NCBI GenBank assembly: GCA_031404635.1
Contig: JANNHY010000070.1
Span: 1 to 11,272 of the forward strand
DNA: 11,272 bases
Direction of reading: 5' to 3'
From: JAENVT01 sp031404635
Lineage (GTDB): Bacteria > Actinomycetota > Acidimicrobiia > Acidimicrobiales > Ilumatobacteraceae
Shown here: positions 1-7,135 of the stretch, one piece after another
Layout of the letters: the number at the start of each line of letters is the position of its first letter
How positions within the stretch are numbered: the stretch's first letter is position 1
Notes under the pieces: model-generated
What the model saw: only the letters and a program-made list of their open reading frames with translations
What the model was told of the DNA's origin: nothing
The model's database searches: none
Made by a program: the position numbers and the translations under genes

Positions 1-1625
1 GAACCTCCGCTGGGCAACCAGACCTTGCGATCGAGGGCCTTGTGAAGCTGCTCGTGTATGTGCTGGCGCTCGAACAGTGGCAGCCCTTCCGCTGCTGCGT
101 CGAAGAACTCGATGCGGTCGGCCAGGTCGGGATTGAACGCCCCGACATAGTCACGCACCTCGTCGAACAGCCGCTGATCATCGATGATCACGCCTCGGTA
201 CTCGGCATTGAACTCTTCGCGGATCACCCGCACGGCGAGTTCCGGTTCGCGGTACAGCAACGACGGGCTGTTGGCCCGCTTGGCCTTGGCCTCGATCACG
301 TTCCATTGGTCGAGCAGTCGGGTCATATCGGCGCGCAGCTCGTGCTCGTTGGCGTTCTCGGCGGCGGTGCGCACGATCAGGCCGTGCTGGACCGGCTTGA
401 CCCGATCGAGAATGTTGCGCAGACGTTTACGCACGTCGTCGGGCAGGCGCTTGGAGATGCCGTACGTCTTCGAGTTGGGGATCAGCACGACGAACCGGCC
501 CGGCAGCGACACCTCTTGTGTGAGCCGGGCACCCTTGGCGCTGATCGGGTTCTTGGTGACCTGGCAGAGTACCAACTGCTTTGGACGCAGCATCTGTTCG
601 ATGCGCGGCTGGCCGGACTTCTCGACGATGTCTTCCGGGTCGTACTGCACATCACCGCGGTACAGCACGGCGTTCTTCGGGGTGCCGATGTCGACGAAGG
701 CTGCTTCCATGCCCGGAAGCACGTTCTGCACCTTGCCCACGTAGATGTTGCCGTGGATCTGGCTGACGTCGTCGGCGGGGCGGCTGACGTAGTGCTCGAT
801 CAACGTGCGGCCTTCCAGTATGGCCACCTGCGTCAGCGTCGGGCGCACCTGGACCGCCATCAGGTAGCGACCGATGGGGCGACCGTTGCGCTCTCGTCCG
901 CCGCGTCGCCGGATTGTGTCGGCGTCGAGATCGACAGCGAACGTGGTGGTTGCCGGCTTGGGACCCTTGACGCCACGCCGCCGCTTCTTCTTGGCAGCAT
1001 CGGTTGCTGCCTGATCATCGGCCGCTACGGCCACCGGCTGCGCCTGCCGGGCGACCTTGGGTTTGTCGGCCTTCTGCCGATCGGTGCGGTTACGGTCGCC
1101 GCGCTGCTGCGCTGGCTTGGCGGCTGCCGGCGCGACGGGAGGAGCAGGACGGGTGTCGCCGATCTGCGGCCTGCGGACTAGGGCTCGCTCGGCCGCAGCA
1201 ACCGATGCCCGGCCCTCAGCCAGCCGTTTCGGTAGCTCTGGAAGATCGAGGCTGGCGCCGTCGGCGGAGGGCGCTATCTCGAAAGCGTCGCCGGCCTCGA
1301 TGGGCTCGGCGTCGTCGATGTCGTCGGTGTCGTCGGTGTCGTCGGTGTCGTCGGTGTCGTCGCTGTCGTCGCTGTCGCCGGTGTCGCCGGTGTCGCCGTC
1401 CGCGTCAATCCCGGCGCCCGCCGTGCCGGCCGGCTTCTTACGGTTGCGACCGCCGCGTGAGCCGCGGCGGCGCTTCTGGGGGGCCGAGCGGACCGTCGGG
1501 TCGCCTATCGATTCTGTGCCGTCAGTGCTCGATTCGCCGTCAGCGGGCTCGAAGTCGGCTGCGTCGTTCACCTGCGCGGCAGGCGATGCTGTCATTGACA
1601 GCTGATCGTGTTGGTCGTCGGTCAT
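1..1625 (-). CDS. rne: Ribonuclease E/G, 5' part (runs off left edge)
   Basis: Endoribonuclease of the RNase E/G family, central to mRNA decay and rRNA/tRNA maturation. I translated 541 codons from the ATG at 1625 with no stop; the frame is still open at base 1. Residues 1-250 are a low-complexity extension with two basic patches (KRRRGSRGG at 51-59, KKKRRRGVKG at 212-221) and an acidic Asp/Thr tract (77-105). The conserved part begins near GRYLMAVQV (252-260), then LEGRTLIEHYVSR (270-282) and an S1-type RNA-binding region (about 288-375, with GNIYVGKVQNVLPGMEAAFVDIG). The frame is cut at VWLPSGG (535-541), just before the DNase I-like catalytic part, so the metal-binding aspartates are not visible. 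The long N-terminal extension is typical of actinobacterial RNase E. The start is supported by a purine-rich ribosome site 9 nt upstream and an in-frame TGA just before it. Confidence 0.95.
   Translation of the reverse strand, partial: MTDDQHDQLSMTASPAAQVNDAADFEPADGESSTDGTESIGDPTVRSAPQKRRRGSRGGRNRKKPAGTAGAGIDADGDTGDTGDSDDSDDTDDTDDTDDTDDIDDAEPIEAGDAFEIAPSADGASLDLPELPKRLAEGRASVAAAERALVRRPQIGDTRPAPPVAPAAAKPAQQRGDRNRTDRQKADKPKVARQAQPVAVAADDQAATDAAKKKRRRGVKGPKPATTTFAVDLDADTIRRRGGRERNGRPIGRYLMAVQVRPTLTQVAILEGRTLIEHYVSRPADDVSQIHGNIYVGKVQNVLPGMEAAFVDIGTPKNAVLYRGDVQYDPEDIVEKSGQPRIEQMLRPKQLVLCQVTKNPISAKGARLTQEVSLPGRFVVLIPNSKTYGISKRLPDDVRKRLRNILDRVKPVQHGLIVRTAAENANEHELRADMTRLLDQWNVIEAKAKRANSPSLLYREPELAVRVIREEFNAEYRGVIIDDQRLFDEVRDYVGAFNPDLADRIEFFDAAAEGLPLFERQHIHEQLHKALDRKVWLPSGG
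1311..1397 (-). repeat. 9-bp tandem repeat encoding an acidic Asp/Thr tract in RNase E
   Basis: About 9.7 copies of a 9-bp unit lie in frame inside the RNase E extension. Four central copies (1320-1355) are identical, reading gtcgtcggt on the plus strand. Flanking copies differ by one or two bases. Each unit adds three residues (Asp-Asp-Thr, or Asp-Asp-Ser, Gly-Asp-Thr), giving residues 77-105. Because the unit is a multiple of three, copy-number change would alter tract length without breaking the frame. Confidence 0.9.
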
Positions 1626-1911
1626 TGGGACTATCCCTTCTCATGCGCCTGCCACATCGGCCAGCGCCGCGACGGCCGACGGAGTTCGCTCCGGTACGGC
1701 TGGCGTCGCGTTCGATCCAATTGTTGGTGTGTGCGTGCTCCACGGCGGCTCGATCGAACCGTTCGGTCAGATTGTCGAAGAGGATCTGAGGCCCCTGGTT
1801 GGGTCGGCCGATGTCGTCTGTGTCGGAGCAGGCAAGCGGCCGGGCGGGCGTGTGTACCCGAGCCAGGAGCGAACGGATCCGCGCCCAGAGAAAATTCATG
1901 TGGCCGATCAC
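1540..1911 (-). CDS. Doubtful small ORF in the rodA-rne gap
   Basis: A 123-codon frame with ATG at 1911 (or 1899, giving MNFLWARIRSLLARV) ends inside the rne coding region, overlapping it by 86 nt in another frame. I recognise no family. The first 65 or so residues look passably protein-like and third codon positions are moderately GC-rich. The last third is Arg/Gly/Ser-rich, as expected of an out-of-frame reading of the rne start. No clear ribosome site precedes either ATG. It may be a small unknown protein, a leader peptide, or chance; I favour chance. Confidence 0.18.
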   Translation of the reverse strand: MIGHMNFLWARIRSLLARVHTPARPLACSDTDDIGRPNQGPQILFDNLTERFDRAAVEHAHTNNWIERDASRTGANSVGRRGAGRCGRRMRRDSPNDRRPTRSAVNDSIACRAGERRSRLRAR

Positions 1912-1955
1912 TCTAGCCGACGCAATCCCGACTACCCGTCAGCGGACTGTAGACA
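1626..1955 (-). other. Intergenic gap between rodA and rne (probable rne leader)
   Basis: This is the only gap over 300 bases in the window. I see no convincing -35/-10 pair and no intrinsic terminator (no GC hairpin followed by a T run) after rodA. Small inverted repeats are present: CGGAG-CGAA-CTCCG at 1680-1693 (5-bp stem, 4-nt loop) and GGGA-TAG-TCCC at 1627-1637 over the rne ribosome site. A leader of this size with hairpins would fit post-transcriptional control of rne, which is known for enterobacterial rne through its 5' UTR, but nothing here proves it. A weak small ORF covers most of the gap and is listed separately. Confidence 0.5.
1634..1641 (-). promoter_or_regulatory. Ribosome binding site of rne
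   Basis: Minus-strand AGAAGGGA ends 8-9 nt before the ATG at 1625, a good Shine-Dalgarno match that fixes the rne start. Its GGGA is followed by TAG and TCCC (1627-1637), so a small 4-bp hairpin could pair part of the site. Whether that matters for translation is inference. Confidence 0.65.
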
Positions 1956-3116
1956 TCAGCGATAGCGGCGCATGTGCACGCTCTGCACCAGGCCTATCAG
2001 GGCGAAGAAGGTGACGATGCTGGAGCCTCCGTACGAGATGAACGGCAACGGCAAGCCGGTGATCGGCATCAGCCCGATGCCCATGGCGACGTTCTGAAAC
2101 ATCTGCCACAACACCATCGTGAACACCCCGGCGCACAGGTAGGTGCCGAGCATGTCGCGGGACAAACCTGCGATCCGCCAGATGCGTAGCAGCAAGATGG
2201 CGAACAGGCCGAGCACCACACCACACCCGATCAGGCCGAACTGCTCGCCGATTGCCGAGAACGGGAAGTCGGCCCATTGCACCGGGATGTCTCTGGAGTT
2301 GGTGTACTGCCCCTGAAGCCAACCCTTCCCGTCGATCCCGCCGGTGGCGATGGCGCGCAACGAGTTGCGGCCCTGGAAGACCAGATCGCGAAGCGCCGGG
2401 TCGGTCGAGTTCTGGTCGAAGAACACCGTGATCCGGTCGATCTGGTAGTCGTTGACCACGCCACTCACCACGGCGGCACCGACTGTGGACGCCGACAGGA
2501 CCGTGATCAAGAGGATGTATTTCGCCTTGGCACCGGCGATCAGCAAGACACCCATCATCATTGCAATCAGCACCGACGCCGACCCGAGGTCGGGTTGGAC
2601 GATCACCAGTACGGTCGGCACCCCGACCAGGAGCAACCCTTTGACGAATCGGGCGTAGTTCAAGGTGTCGGTGCGATCCTCGGCGAGGAAGGCAGAGACG
2701 GCGAGCAGCGCGGTGAACTTGGCGAATTCCGCCGGCTGGACCTTCAGCGGGCCAAGGTCGAAGCTCAACCGGGCCCCGCCACTGATCGCCCCGACCAGGA
2801 TGACCAGAACGAGCAGCATGATCGTCGTCCCGTAGAGGAAGCGCGCCCGTTCACGCCACCAGTCGTAGTCGAACGACATCACCACGATCATCGTTATCAC
2901 CGCCCCGATCAGGAAGATCTCTTGGCGGGTGACGTACAGGTACGGGTTGGGGAACTTGGAGTACGACGCCGAGTAGATGGTGAACAGGCCGATAATGGCG
3001 AGGGCGCCCTGGGCAAACAGCAGGATCCAGTCGATGTTGCGGCTCGGCGAGCCGGGGCTGGCCCTGATGTTGCCCAACCCGGAGTCCGGCTTGCGCGAGA
3101 GCATGCTGAGAGCCAT
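1956..3116 (-). CDS. rodA: RodA, SEDS-family peptidoglycan glycosyltransferase
   Basis: Polytopic membrane enzyme that polymerises lipid II into glycan strands for lateral wall growth, paired with PBP2 in the elongasome. The 386 residues match the usual SEDS length. About ten hydrophobic segments start near residue 30. Family signatures are visible: GARLSFDLGPLKVQPAE (114-130), VQPDLGSA (173-180), WADFPFSAIGEQFG (281-294), whose Asp283 sits where the essential loop Asp of RodA is expected, and GLMPITGLPLPFISYGG (348-364). The 28-residue N-terminal tail before the first membrane segment is polar. The ATG at 3116 is 3 nt after the PBP2 stop, so translation is probably coupled. A second in-frame ATG at 3104 is possible. 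FtsW is the close alternative, but adjacency to PBP2 and mreBCD favours RodA. Confidence 0.95.
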   Translation of the reverse strand: MALSMLSRKPDSGLGNIRASPGSPSRNIDWILLFAQGALAIIGLFTIYSASYSKFPNPYLYVTRQEIFLIGAVITMIVVMSFDYDWWRERARFLYGTTIMLLVLVILVGAISGGARLSFDLGPLKVQPAEFAKFTALLAVSAFLAEDRTDTLNYARFVKGLLLVGVPTVLVIVQPDLGSASVLIAMMMGVLLIAGAKAKYILLITVLSASTVGAAVVSGVVNDYQIDRITVFFDQNSTDPALRDLVFQGRNSLRAIATGGIDGKGWLQGQYTNSRDIPVQWADFPFSAIGEQFGLIGCGVVLGLFAILLLRIWRIAGLSRDMLGTYLCAGVFTMVLWQMFQNVAMGIGLMPITGLPLPFISYGGSSIVTFFALIGLVQSVHMRRYR

Positions 3117-3119
3117 GGC

Positions 3120-5510
3120 TCAGTCTCGTGCGTCCACCGCGGCCGGCATACACGAACTGTCGGCCAGCTGGGTGGGCGGAGCAGGCTCCAGGGCGTTGAG
3201 ATCGAGGGGATCGCTGGGCAACACCGGATCCATGAATGTTCTGCCCGCAAGCGCAGTGAAGAGGCACTTGACAACGGGTCCGGCGGCCTTCGACCCGAAG
3301 CCGCTCTTTTCCAGGTAAGCGACGACGGTGTAAGGCGCCGAAGCGTCGAGGCTGAACGCGCCGAACACCGACGAGTCGTTCCACGGATAGCTGCCGGCGC
3401 CCTGCGCGGTACCTGTCTTTCCGGCGATCGGTAAGGCGTTCATCGGGTAAGTCTCGAACAATTTCTCGCCGGTGGTGGTGTGGTAGAAGCCCGACGGATC
3501 GGTGACCCCCGGGCTGCGCTCCCCACCGGCGTTGGTAACTCGGCTCAGGCCGCCGATGATCGGTTCGTAAACCTCGGGCGGCATCTCCAACTGATCCTTG
3601 TAGGCGTGCGCGTCGAACGACAAGACGATTACGGCTTTGGAGAGATCGGCCATTCCCGGGCTGAGATCGGGCACCAGGGGTTCGAGGATGTTCTTGACTA
3701 TCGTCGGCTGACGCAGGAAGCCGCCGTTGGCGATCGTCGAGTAGGCGTTGGTCAGCTGAAGCGGCGTGACCGCCATCAGGCCCTGGCCGATCGCCGCCTG
3801 CACGTTGTCACCGACCAGCAGGCGTGGCTCCTCGTTCTTGCCGAGGACCTCGTTGTCGACGAGTTCCTTCTTGACGGCGTCGTCTGGTATGCGGCCATTC
3901 CACTCGAACGGCAACTGGATACCGGTCTCTGCACCGAACCCGAAGCGCTGCAAACCCTCCTTCAGCGTCGACTTGCCCTTCAGCGCGGGGTCGAGCACCG
4001 CGTTGTGTTCGTCGATCATCCAAAACATTTCGCCGAGACGATAGAAGAAGGCGTCGCTGCTGACGGCGAGGGCATCGGCAACTGCCACCGGTCCGTACGA
4101 GGATGATCTTTGGGTGCGCACGTTGGTCGCGTTCTTGAATTCGCAGCGAACACCCGAGGCGCAGACATCGTCAGGGATCGATTCGAGCTTGTAGGTACCC
4201 CGGTCGATGTAGATGTCGTTCGCGCCGATGACACCGCTGTGCATCGCCGACCAGGCGACGAATGGTTTGATCGTCGAGCCGAGGTTGTAACGACCCTGCA
4301 CGGCGCGATTGACCAACACCGACTTGTCGGGGTCGGCTTTCCCAGTCGTTGGATCGATCTTCTCGCCGAAGAGTTGGTCGAACTTGTCACCGCCGATCGC
4401 GCCCATCCAGCGGTTGTCGAATCGCGGATAGCTGGCCATCGCCAGGATCTGTCCGTTGGAGTAGTCCTCGACCACCACCGAACCGGCCGGCGCCTTGAAC
4501 TGGATCCACTCCTGTGTGCCGAACTCCTTCGAGCTCGAATAGACGCGCTCCTGGCTCGGAGCCTTCTTCGGATCGATCGGATTGTGGGCGGCGATGTCTT
4601 GGCCGAGGAGGTCGGTGGGCAGGTTGCGGCGCTGCTTGAGCTTGGTCTCGAGCGCCTGCTCGGCATACTGCTGCACGACGAGATCGATGGTCAGTTGGAT
4701 GTCTTGGCCGGCGATCGGATCGACGTGTTCATCGAGTAACTCGCGGACGATGCCACCGGCGGCATCGACCTCGAAGACCTCTTTGCCCCACGAACCATGC
4801 AGCACGTCCTCCATCGACATTTCGACACCGAAAGCGCCGACAAGCTCGTTGGTGTTGTAGTTCTTGGCCTTGTACTGCTGGACCGTTTCCTTCGTGATCG
4901 GGCCGAGATATCCGACAACATGGCCGGCCAGCGGCGCGTAGGGGTAGACCCGCTTCCACTGCTCGACGATCTGGATGCCCGGGAAGTCTTCGCTGCGTTC
5001 TTTCAGGTAGGTGACGGTGTCTTCGTCGACGTCCTCTTTCAGCGGCAGGGGCAACAGCGTGCTGTAGCGCTGGCCCTTGGTGCATTTGGGAATCGTCGGT
5101 TCCTCGAAGCACGGTTCATAGCGGCGCTGCAGATCGATGACCGGAACCGTCAATGGCCCGGAAAGACGCTCGAACAGGACCTGGCGGGCCTTCGGCTTCT
5201 TGATCACGCTCCAGTCGATGGCGACGGTGAGGATGCGCTGATTGTCGGCCATGATCCGACCCCTGGCATCGAAGATCCGGCCGCGCTCGGGCGGGATCAG
5301 CACCTGGCGTATCTTGGCGGCCGTCACCTTTGCTTGATACGAAGCGGCCTCGACACCCTGCAGGAACCACAGACGCGTGCCGACAGCGCCGATCAGCAGC
5401 ATCGAAATGAGGGCCAACACGCCTAGTCGCGTGGAGCGCTTATCGATGGCCATAGCACCATTGTTGTCCGCGAGCGGGCCGTACGGGGCGCGCCCCGCCC
5501 GGCCCGCCAT
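3120..5510 (-). CDS. mrdA: Penicillin-binding protein 2, class B transpeptidase (elongasome)
   Basis: Monofunctional D,D-transpeptidase that cross-links glycan made by RodA, anchored by one membrane segment (about 31-50) and acting outside the membrane. The dimerisation/pedestal domain is marked by PPERGRIFDARGRIMADN (73-89). The transpeptidase active site has STIK (Ser412 nucleophile, Lys415), SSD (484-486; Asp where many class B PBPs have Asn) and KTGTA (698-702). At 796 residues it is long for PBP2 (E. coli about 630). The extra length lies in segments near 130-150, 300-340, 360-400 and 440-465 and a Pro-rich C-terminal tail from about 760. Cysteines come in close pairs (134/143, 450/456). 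The start is uncertain: ATG 5510 adds 19 Gly/Ala-rich residues, while ATG 5453 gives MAIDKRSTRLG directly before the membrane segment and is at least as likely. Neither has a strong ribosome site. It lies between mreD and rodA. Confidence 0.95.
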   Translation of the reverse strand: MAGRAGRAPYGPLADNNGAMAIDKRSTRLGVLALISMLLIGAVGTRLWFLQGVEAASYQAKVTAAKIRQVLIPPERGRIFDARGRIMADNQRILTVAIDWSVIKKPKARQVLFERLSGPLTVPVIDLQRRYEPCFEEPTIPKCTKGQRYSTLLPLPLKEDVDEDTVTYLKERSEDFPGIQIVEQWKRVYPYAPLAGHVVGYLGPITKETVQQYKAKNYNTNELVGAFGVEMSMEDVLHGSWGKEVFEVDAAGGIVRELLDEHVDPIAGQDIQLTIDLVVQQYAEQALETKLKQRRNLPTDLLGQDIAAHNPIDPKKAPSQERVYSSSKEFGTQEWIQFKAPAGSVVVEDYSNGQILAMASYPRFDNRWMGAIGGDKFDQLFGEKIDPTTGKADPDKSVLVNRAVQGRYNLGSTIKPFVAWSAMHSGVIGANDIYIDRGTYKLESIPDDVCASGVRCEFKNATNVRTQRSSSYGPVAVADALAVSSDAFFYRLGEMFWMIDEHNAVLDPALKGKSTLKEGLQRFGFGAETGIQLPFEWNGRIPDDAVKKELVDNEVLGKNEEPRLLVGDNVQAAIGQGLMAVTPLQLTNAYSTIANGGFLRQPTIVKNILEPLVPDLSPGMADLSKAVIVLSFDAHAYKDQLEMPPEVYEPIIGGLSRVTNAGGERSPGVTDPSGFYHTTTGEKLFETYPMNALPIAGKTGTAQGAGSYPWNDSSVFGAFSLDASAPYTVVAYLEKSGFGSKAAGPVVKCLFTALAGRTFMDPVLPSDPLDLNALEPAPPTQLADSSCMPAAVDARD

Positions 5511-5528
5511 CCAGTTGCAGAGCGCGGC

Positions 5529-6054
5529 TCATTCGGGGATTGCCCGCCAGGTGCGCCGCTTTGCACCAGCGCACCATCGACCGAGCGGGACGAACAGCGG
5601 ACTCAGCAACGCTGCGGCGATCGTGACCACAGGAATCACCAAGATCAGGCGGTCCGTCAGCCAGCCCTCTTGCCCGGTCAGGAACTTGACGAACGGTATC
5701 GCAGCTTCGCCAACCGCCGCTCCGAGCGCCACGAAGATCGATGCGAGCCACCATTGCGGATCAGGGGTGATGCTCACGACGTAACCAGCGGTCAACCCGG
5801 CTAGGCCGTAGGCCAAGGCCGTCAGCCCGAGCGGGGTGCCGACGCCGAGGTCGTACATCATTCCCAATGCGAACCCAGTGAAAGCGCCGCGCTCCGAGCC
5901 GGCGCCAGCGCCGGCTCCGGCGGCCAACGCCAACACCACTTGCACCGCGACCCCCCGCCGGTCGGTAGCTGGCGCAGACAGTGCGTTGAATGGCCAACAG
6001 CACCAGGGCAACTGGGATCAATCGGGTGAACAGGGCAAACGGCAGCGAACGCAC
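5529..6054 (-). CDS. mreD: MreD, rod shape-determining membrane protein; frame interrupted by a +1 shift
   Basis: Small integral membrane protein of the elongasome. It is split between two frames. From the GTG at 6054, 3 nt after the mreC stop, the first frame reads RSLPFALFTRLIPVALVLLA and continues IQRTVCASYRPAG, a normal MreD start with a first membrane helix, then turns into Arg-rich nonsense ending at 5761. The second frame, open from about 6017 to the stop at 5529, carries the rest: VVLALAAG, SERGAFTGFALGMMYDLGVG, TPLGLTALAYGLAGL and two more hydrophobic segments to the C-terminus WRAIPE. Dropping one G from the run of six at 5951-5956 joins them as RPAG-VAVQVVLALAAG, giving 174 residues, a normal length. 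The cause could be a homopolymer sequencing or assembly error, a real mutation, or less likely recoding. A TTG start at 6011 in the second frame would give 160 residues but lose the first helix. Confidence 0.85.
5896..5917. repeat. Perfect GC-rich inverted repeat inside mreD
   Basis: Two 10-base arms, GAGCCGGCGC and GCGCCGGCTC, are perfectly complementary across a CA spacer. As RNA or single-stranded DNA this gives a 9-bp, mostly GC stem with a 4-nt loop. It codes for the alternating Ala-Gly stretch of MreD (AGAGAGAGS), so codon repetition explains part of the symmetry. It lies 33 nt downstream of the G run in the reading direction. Confidence 0.85.
5951..5956 (-). other. Run of six G in mreD, likely site of the frameshift
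   Basis: The plus strand has cccccc here. In the first mreD frame it is read GCG GGG GGT CGC, and in the second CGG GGG GTC GCG. Removing one base makes GCG GGG GTC GCG (Ala-Gly-Val-Ala), which aligns with the expected MreD transition from the Arg-Pro-x-Gly motif into the second hydrophobic segment. The exact position is inferred; the family pattern limits the shift to roughly 5945-5975. Confidence 0.7.
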
Positions 6055-6057
6055 GAC

Positions 6058-7119
6058 TCAGATCGCGGCCTGGTTCGGAACGAAAAGCACCACGCTGACG
6101 AAGTTGAGCTGAGTCAGGCTGGCATTCGGTGTCACCTCGACAATCGGCGATCGGCTGCCAGGGCGCGGATTGACCGCGGCGATCGTGCCGATGGGAATTC
6201 CTTGTGGGGCCAAACTCTTCGTCCCGCCTGCCGTTTCGACCGTGTCGCCGACCTTTACGTTGGTCAGCGCAGTGTCGTCGATCAGGCTGAACAGCAGTGG
6301 GCGGTTGGCGCTCTGACCGTCGATGTCACCGGTTTCGCGACGGACCACGATCTCGGGCAGTGTCGTCGAGGTCGACGTCGACGTCGACGAGGTCGTCTGC
6401 CCCGGCGTGACACCGATCGCTGCGGTCGTGGTCGTGGTCTCGGCCGGCGTGGTCGTGGTCGTGGCCGTGGTCGTCGATGTGGTTGGATCGAGCGGCCGGC
6501 CGCTGGGGGCGGTGTTCAGCGGGCTCGACGAAGTGGTCGACGAGCCCGGTTCCTCGTCGACTCGACTGAGCACCTGGGCTTGTACCGAGAACTGCGGATC
6601 GGTGATCAACATAACCACGCTGCGATCGGGATAGACCTTGGTCACCTTGCCGATCAACCCTGCACCGTCGGTGACCGGCATACCGACAGCGACGCCATCG
6701 CGGGTGCCGACGGTGATCTCGACAGTGTTCTGAAAGTTGCTCGGCGCTTCACCGACCACTTGAGCGATCACACTCTTGTAGTTGTGCACCGAGGTCAACC
6801 GATACAGCTTGAGCAGTTCATAAAACTTGGTGATCGCGGTCTTCGATTCGATCTCGGCACCTTTTTGGTGCTCGACCTGATCGCGCAGGGCTTCGTTCTC
6901 GGCCTCGAGGCGCTCGTAGTTGGTGATGCCGTACCAGGCGTTGGCGATCGGCTGGGAAACGGCCTCGGCGGCGATGTCGAACGGTCGCAGGATCACGGCA
7001 AACGCCTGCCGGGCCTTGTCGATGAACGGATTGTTACCTCGTCGATCGAGGGTGATCAACAGCAACGAGGTCAAGATGAGCAGCACAATGACGCGGCGGC
7101 GGCTCAACGACGACAGCAC
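6058..7119 (-). CDS. mreC: MreC, rod shape-determining protein with Thr/Ser-rich insert
   Basis: Bitopic elongasome scaffold linking MreB/MreD inside to PBP2/RodA outside. It has a basic N-terminus (RRR at 7-9), one membrane helix (about 10-25), a coiled coil (about 65-105, with LEAENEALRDQVEHQKG) and the two-part MreC beta domain: VVGEAPSNFQNTVEITVG (121-138), GVAVGMPVTDGAGLIGKV (142-159), LITDPQFSVQAQVLSR (171-186), KVGDTVETAGG (289-299) and GIPIGTI (307-313). Between strands, residues 190-257 form a low-complexity Thr/Ser/Pro insert absent from typical MreC, which explains the 353-residue length (usual about 280-330). The GTG start at 7119 is 16 nt after the mreB stop with no strong ribosome site. 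The mreC stop is 3 nt before the mreD start. Confidence 0.95.
   Translation of the reverse strand: MLSSLSRRRVIVLLILTSLLLITLDRRGNNPFIDKARQAFAVILRPFDIAAEAVSQPIANAWYGITNYERLEAENEALRDQVEHQKGAEIESKTAITKFYELLKLYRLTSVHNYKSVIAQVVGEAPSNFQNTVEITVGTRDGVAVGMPVTDGAGLIGKVTKVYPDRSVVMLITDPQFSVQAQVLSRVDEEPGSSTTSSSPLNTAPSGRPLDPTTSTTTATTTTTPAETTTTTAAIGVTPGQTTSSTSTSTSTTLPEIVVRRETGDIDGQSANRPLLFSLIDDTALTNVKVGDTVETAGGTKSLAPQGIPIGTIAAVNPRPGSRSPIVEVTPNASLTQLNFVSVVLFVPNQAAI
6349..6552 (-). repeat. Low-complexity Thr/Ser codon tract in mreC
   Basis: Codons ACC/ACG/TCG dominate, encoding runs such as TTSTTTATTTTTP, AETTTTTAA and TSSTSTSTSTTLP (residues about 190-257 of MreC). The DNA is a degenerate mix of ggtcgt and gtcgac units on the plus strand, not a clean tandem array, apart from three overlapping gtcgac palindromes near 6371-6388. 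The frame stays open throughout and MreC homology resumes after it. Confidence 0.85.
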
Positions 7120-7135
7120 GGGCGGCCTGTGAGGC

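Noticed and set aside
42..1181. Long plus-strand frame opposite rne
   Set aside because: It is the antisense of a clear RNase E reading on the minus strand. High GC keeps antisense frames open and the product has no recognisable motif.
2277..3434. Long plus-strand frame (385 codons) across rodA and the pbp2 end
   Set aside because: It spans two genes antisense, is rich in Arg/Asp/Gln/His with no domain, and conflicts with strong minus-strand homology.
5951..5956. Programmed ribosomal frameshift in mreD
   Set aside because: No known +1 slip signal (rare or stop codon in the slip site) and the hairpin is too far away; homopolymer error or mutation is simpler.
6361..6400. gtcgac palindromes as an operator or attachment site
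   Set aside because: They fall in the Thr/Ser codon tract of mreC and are explained by repeated TCG/ACG codons.
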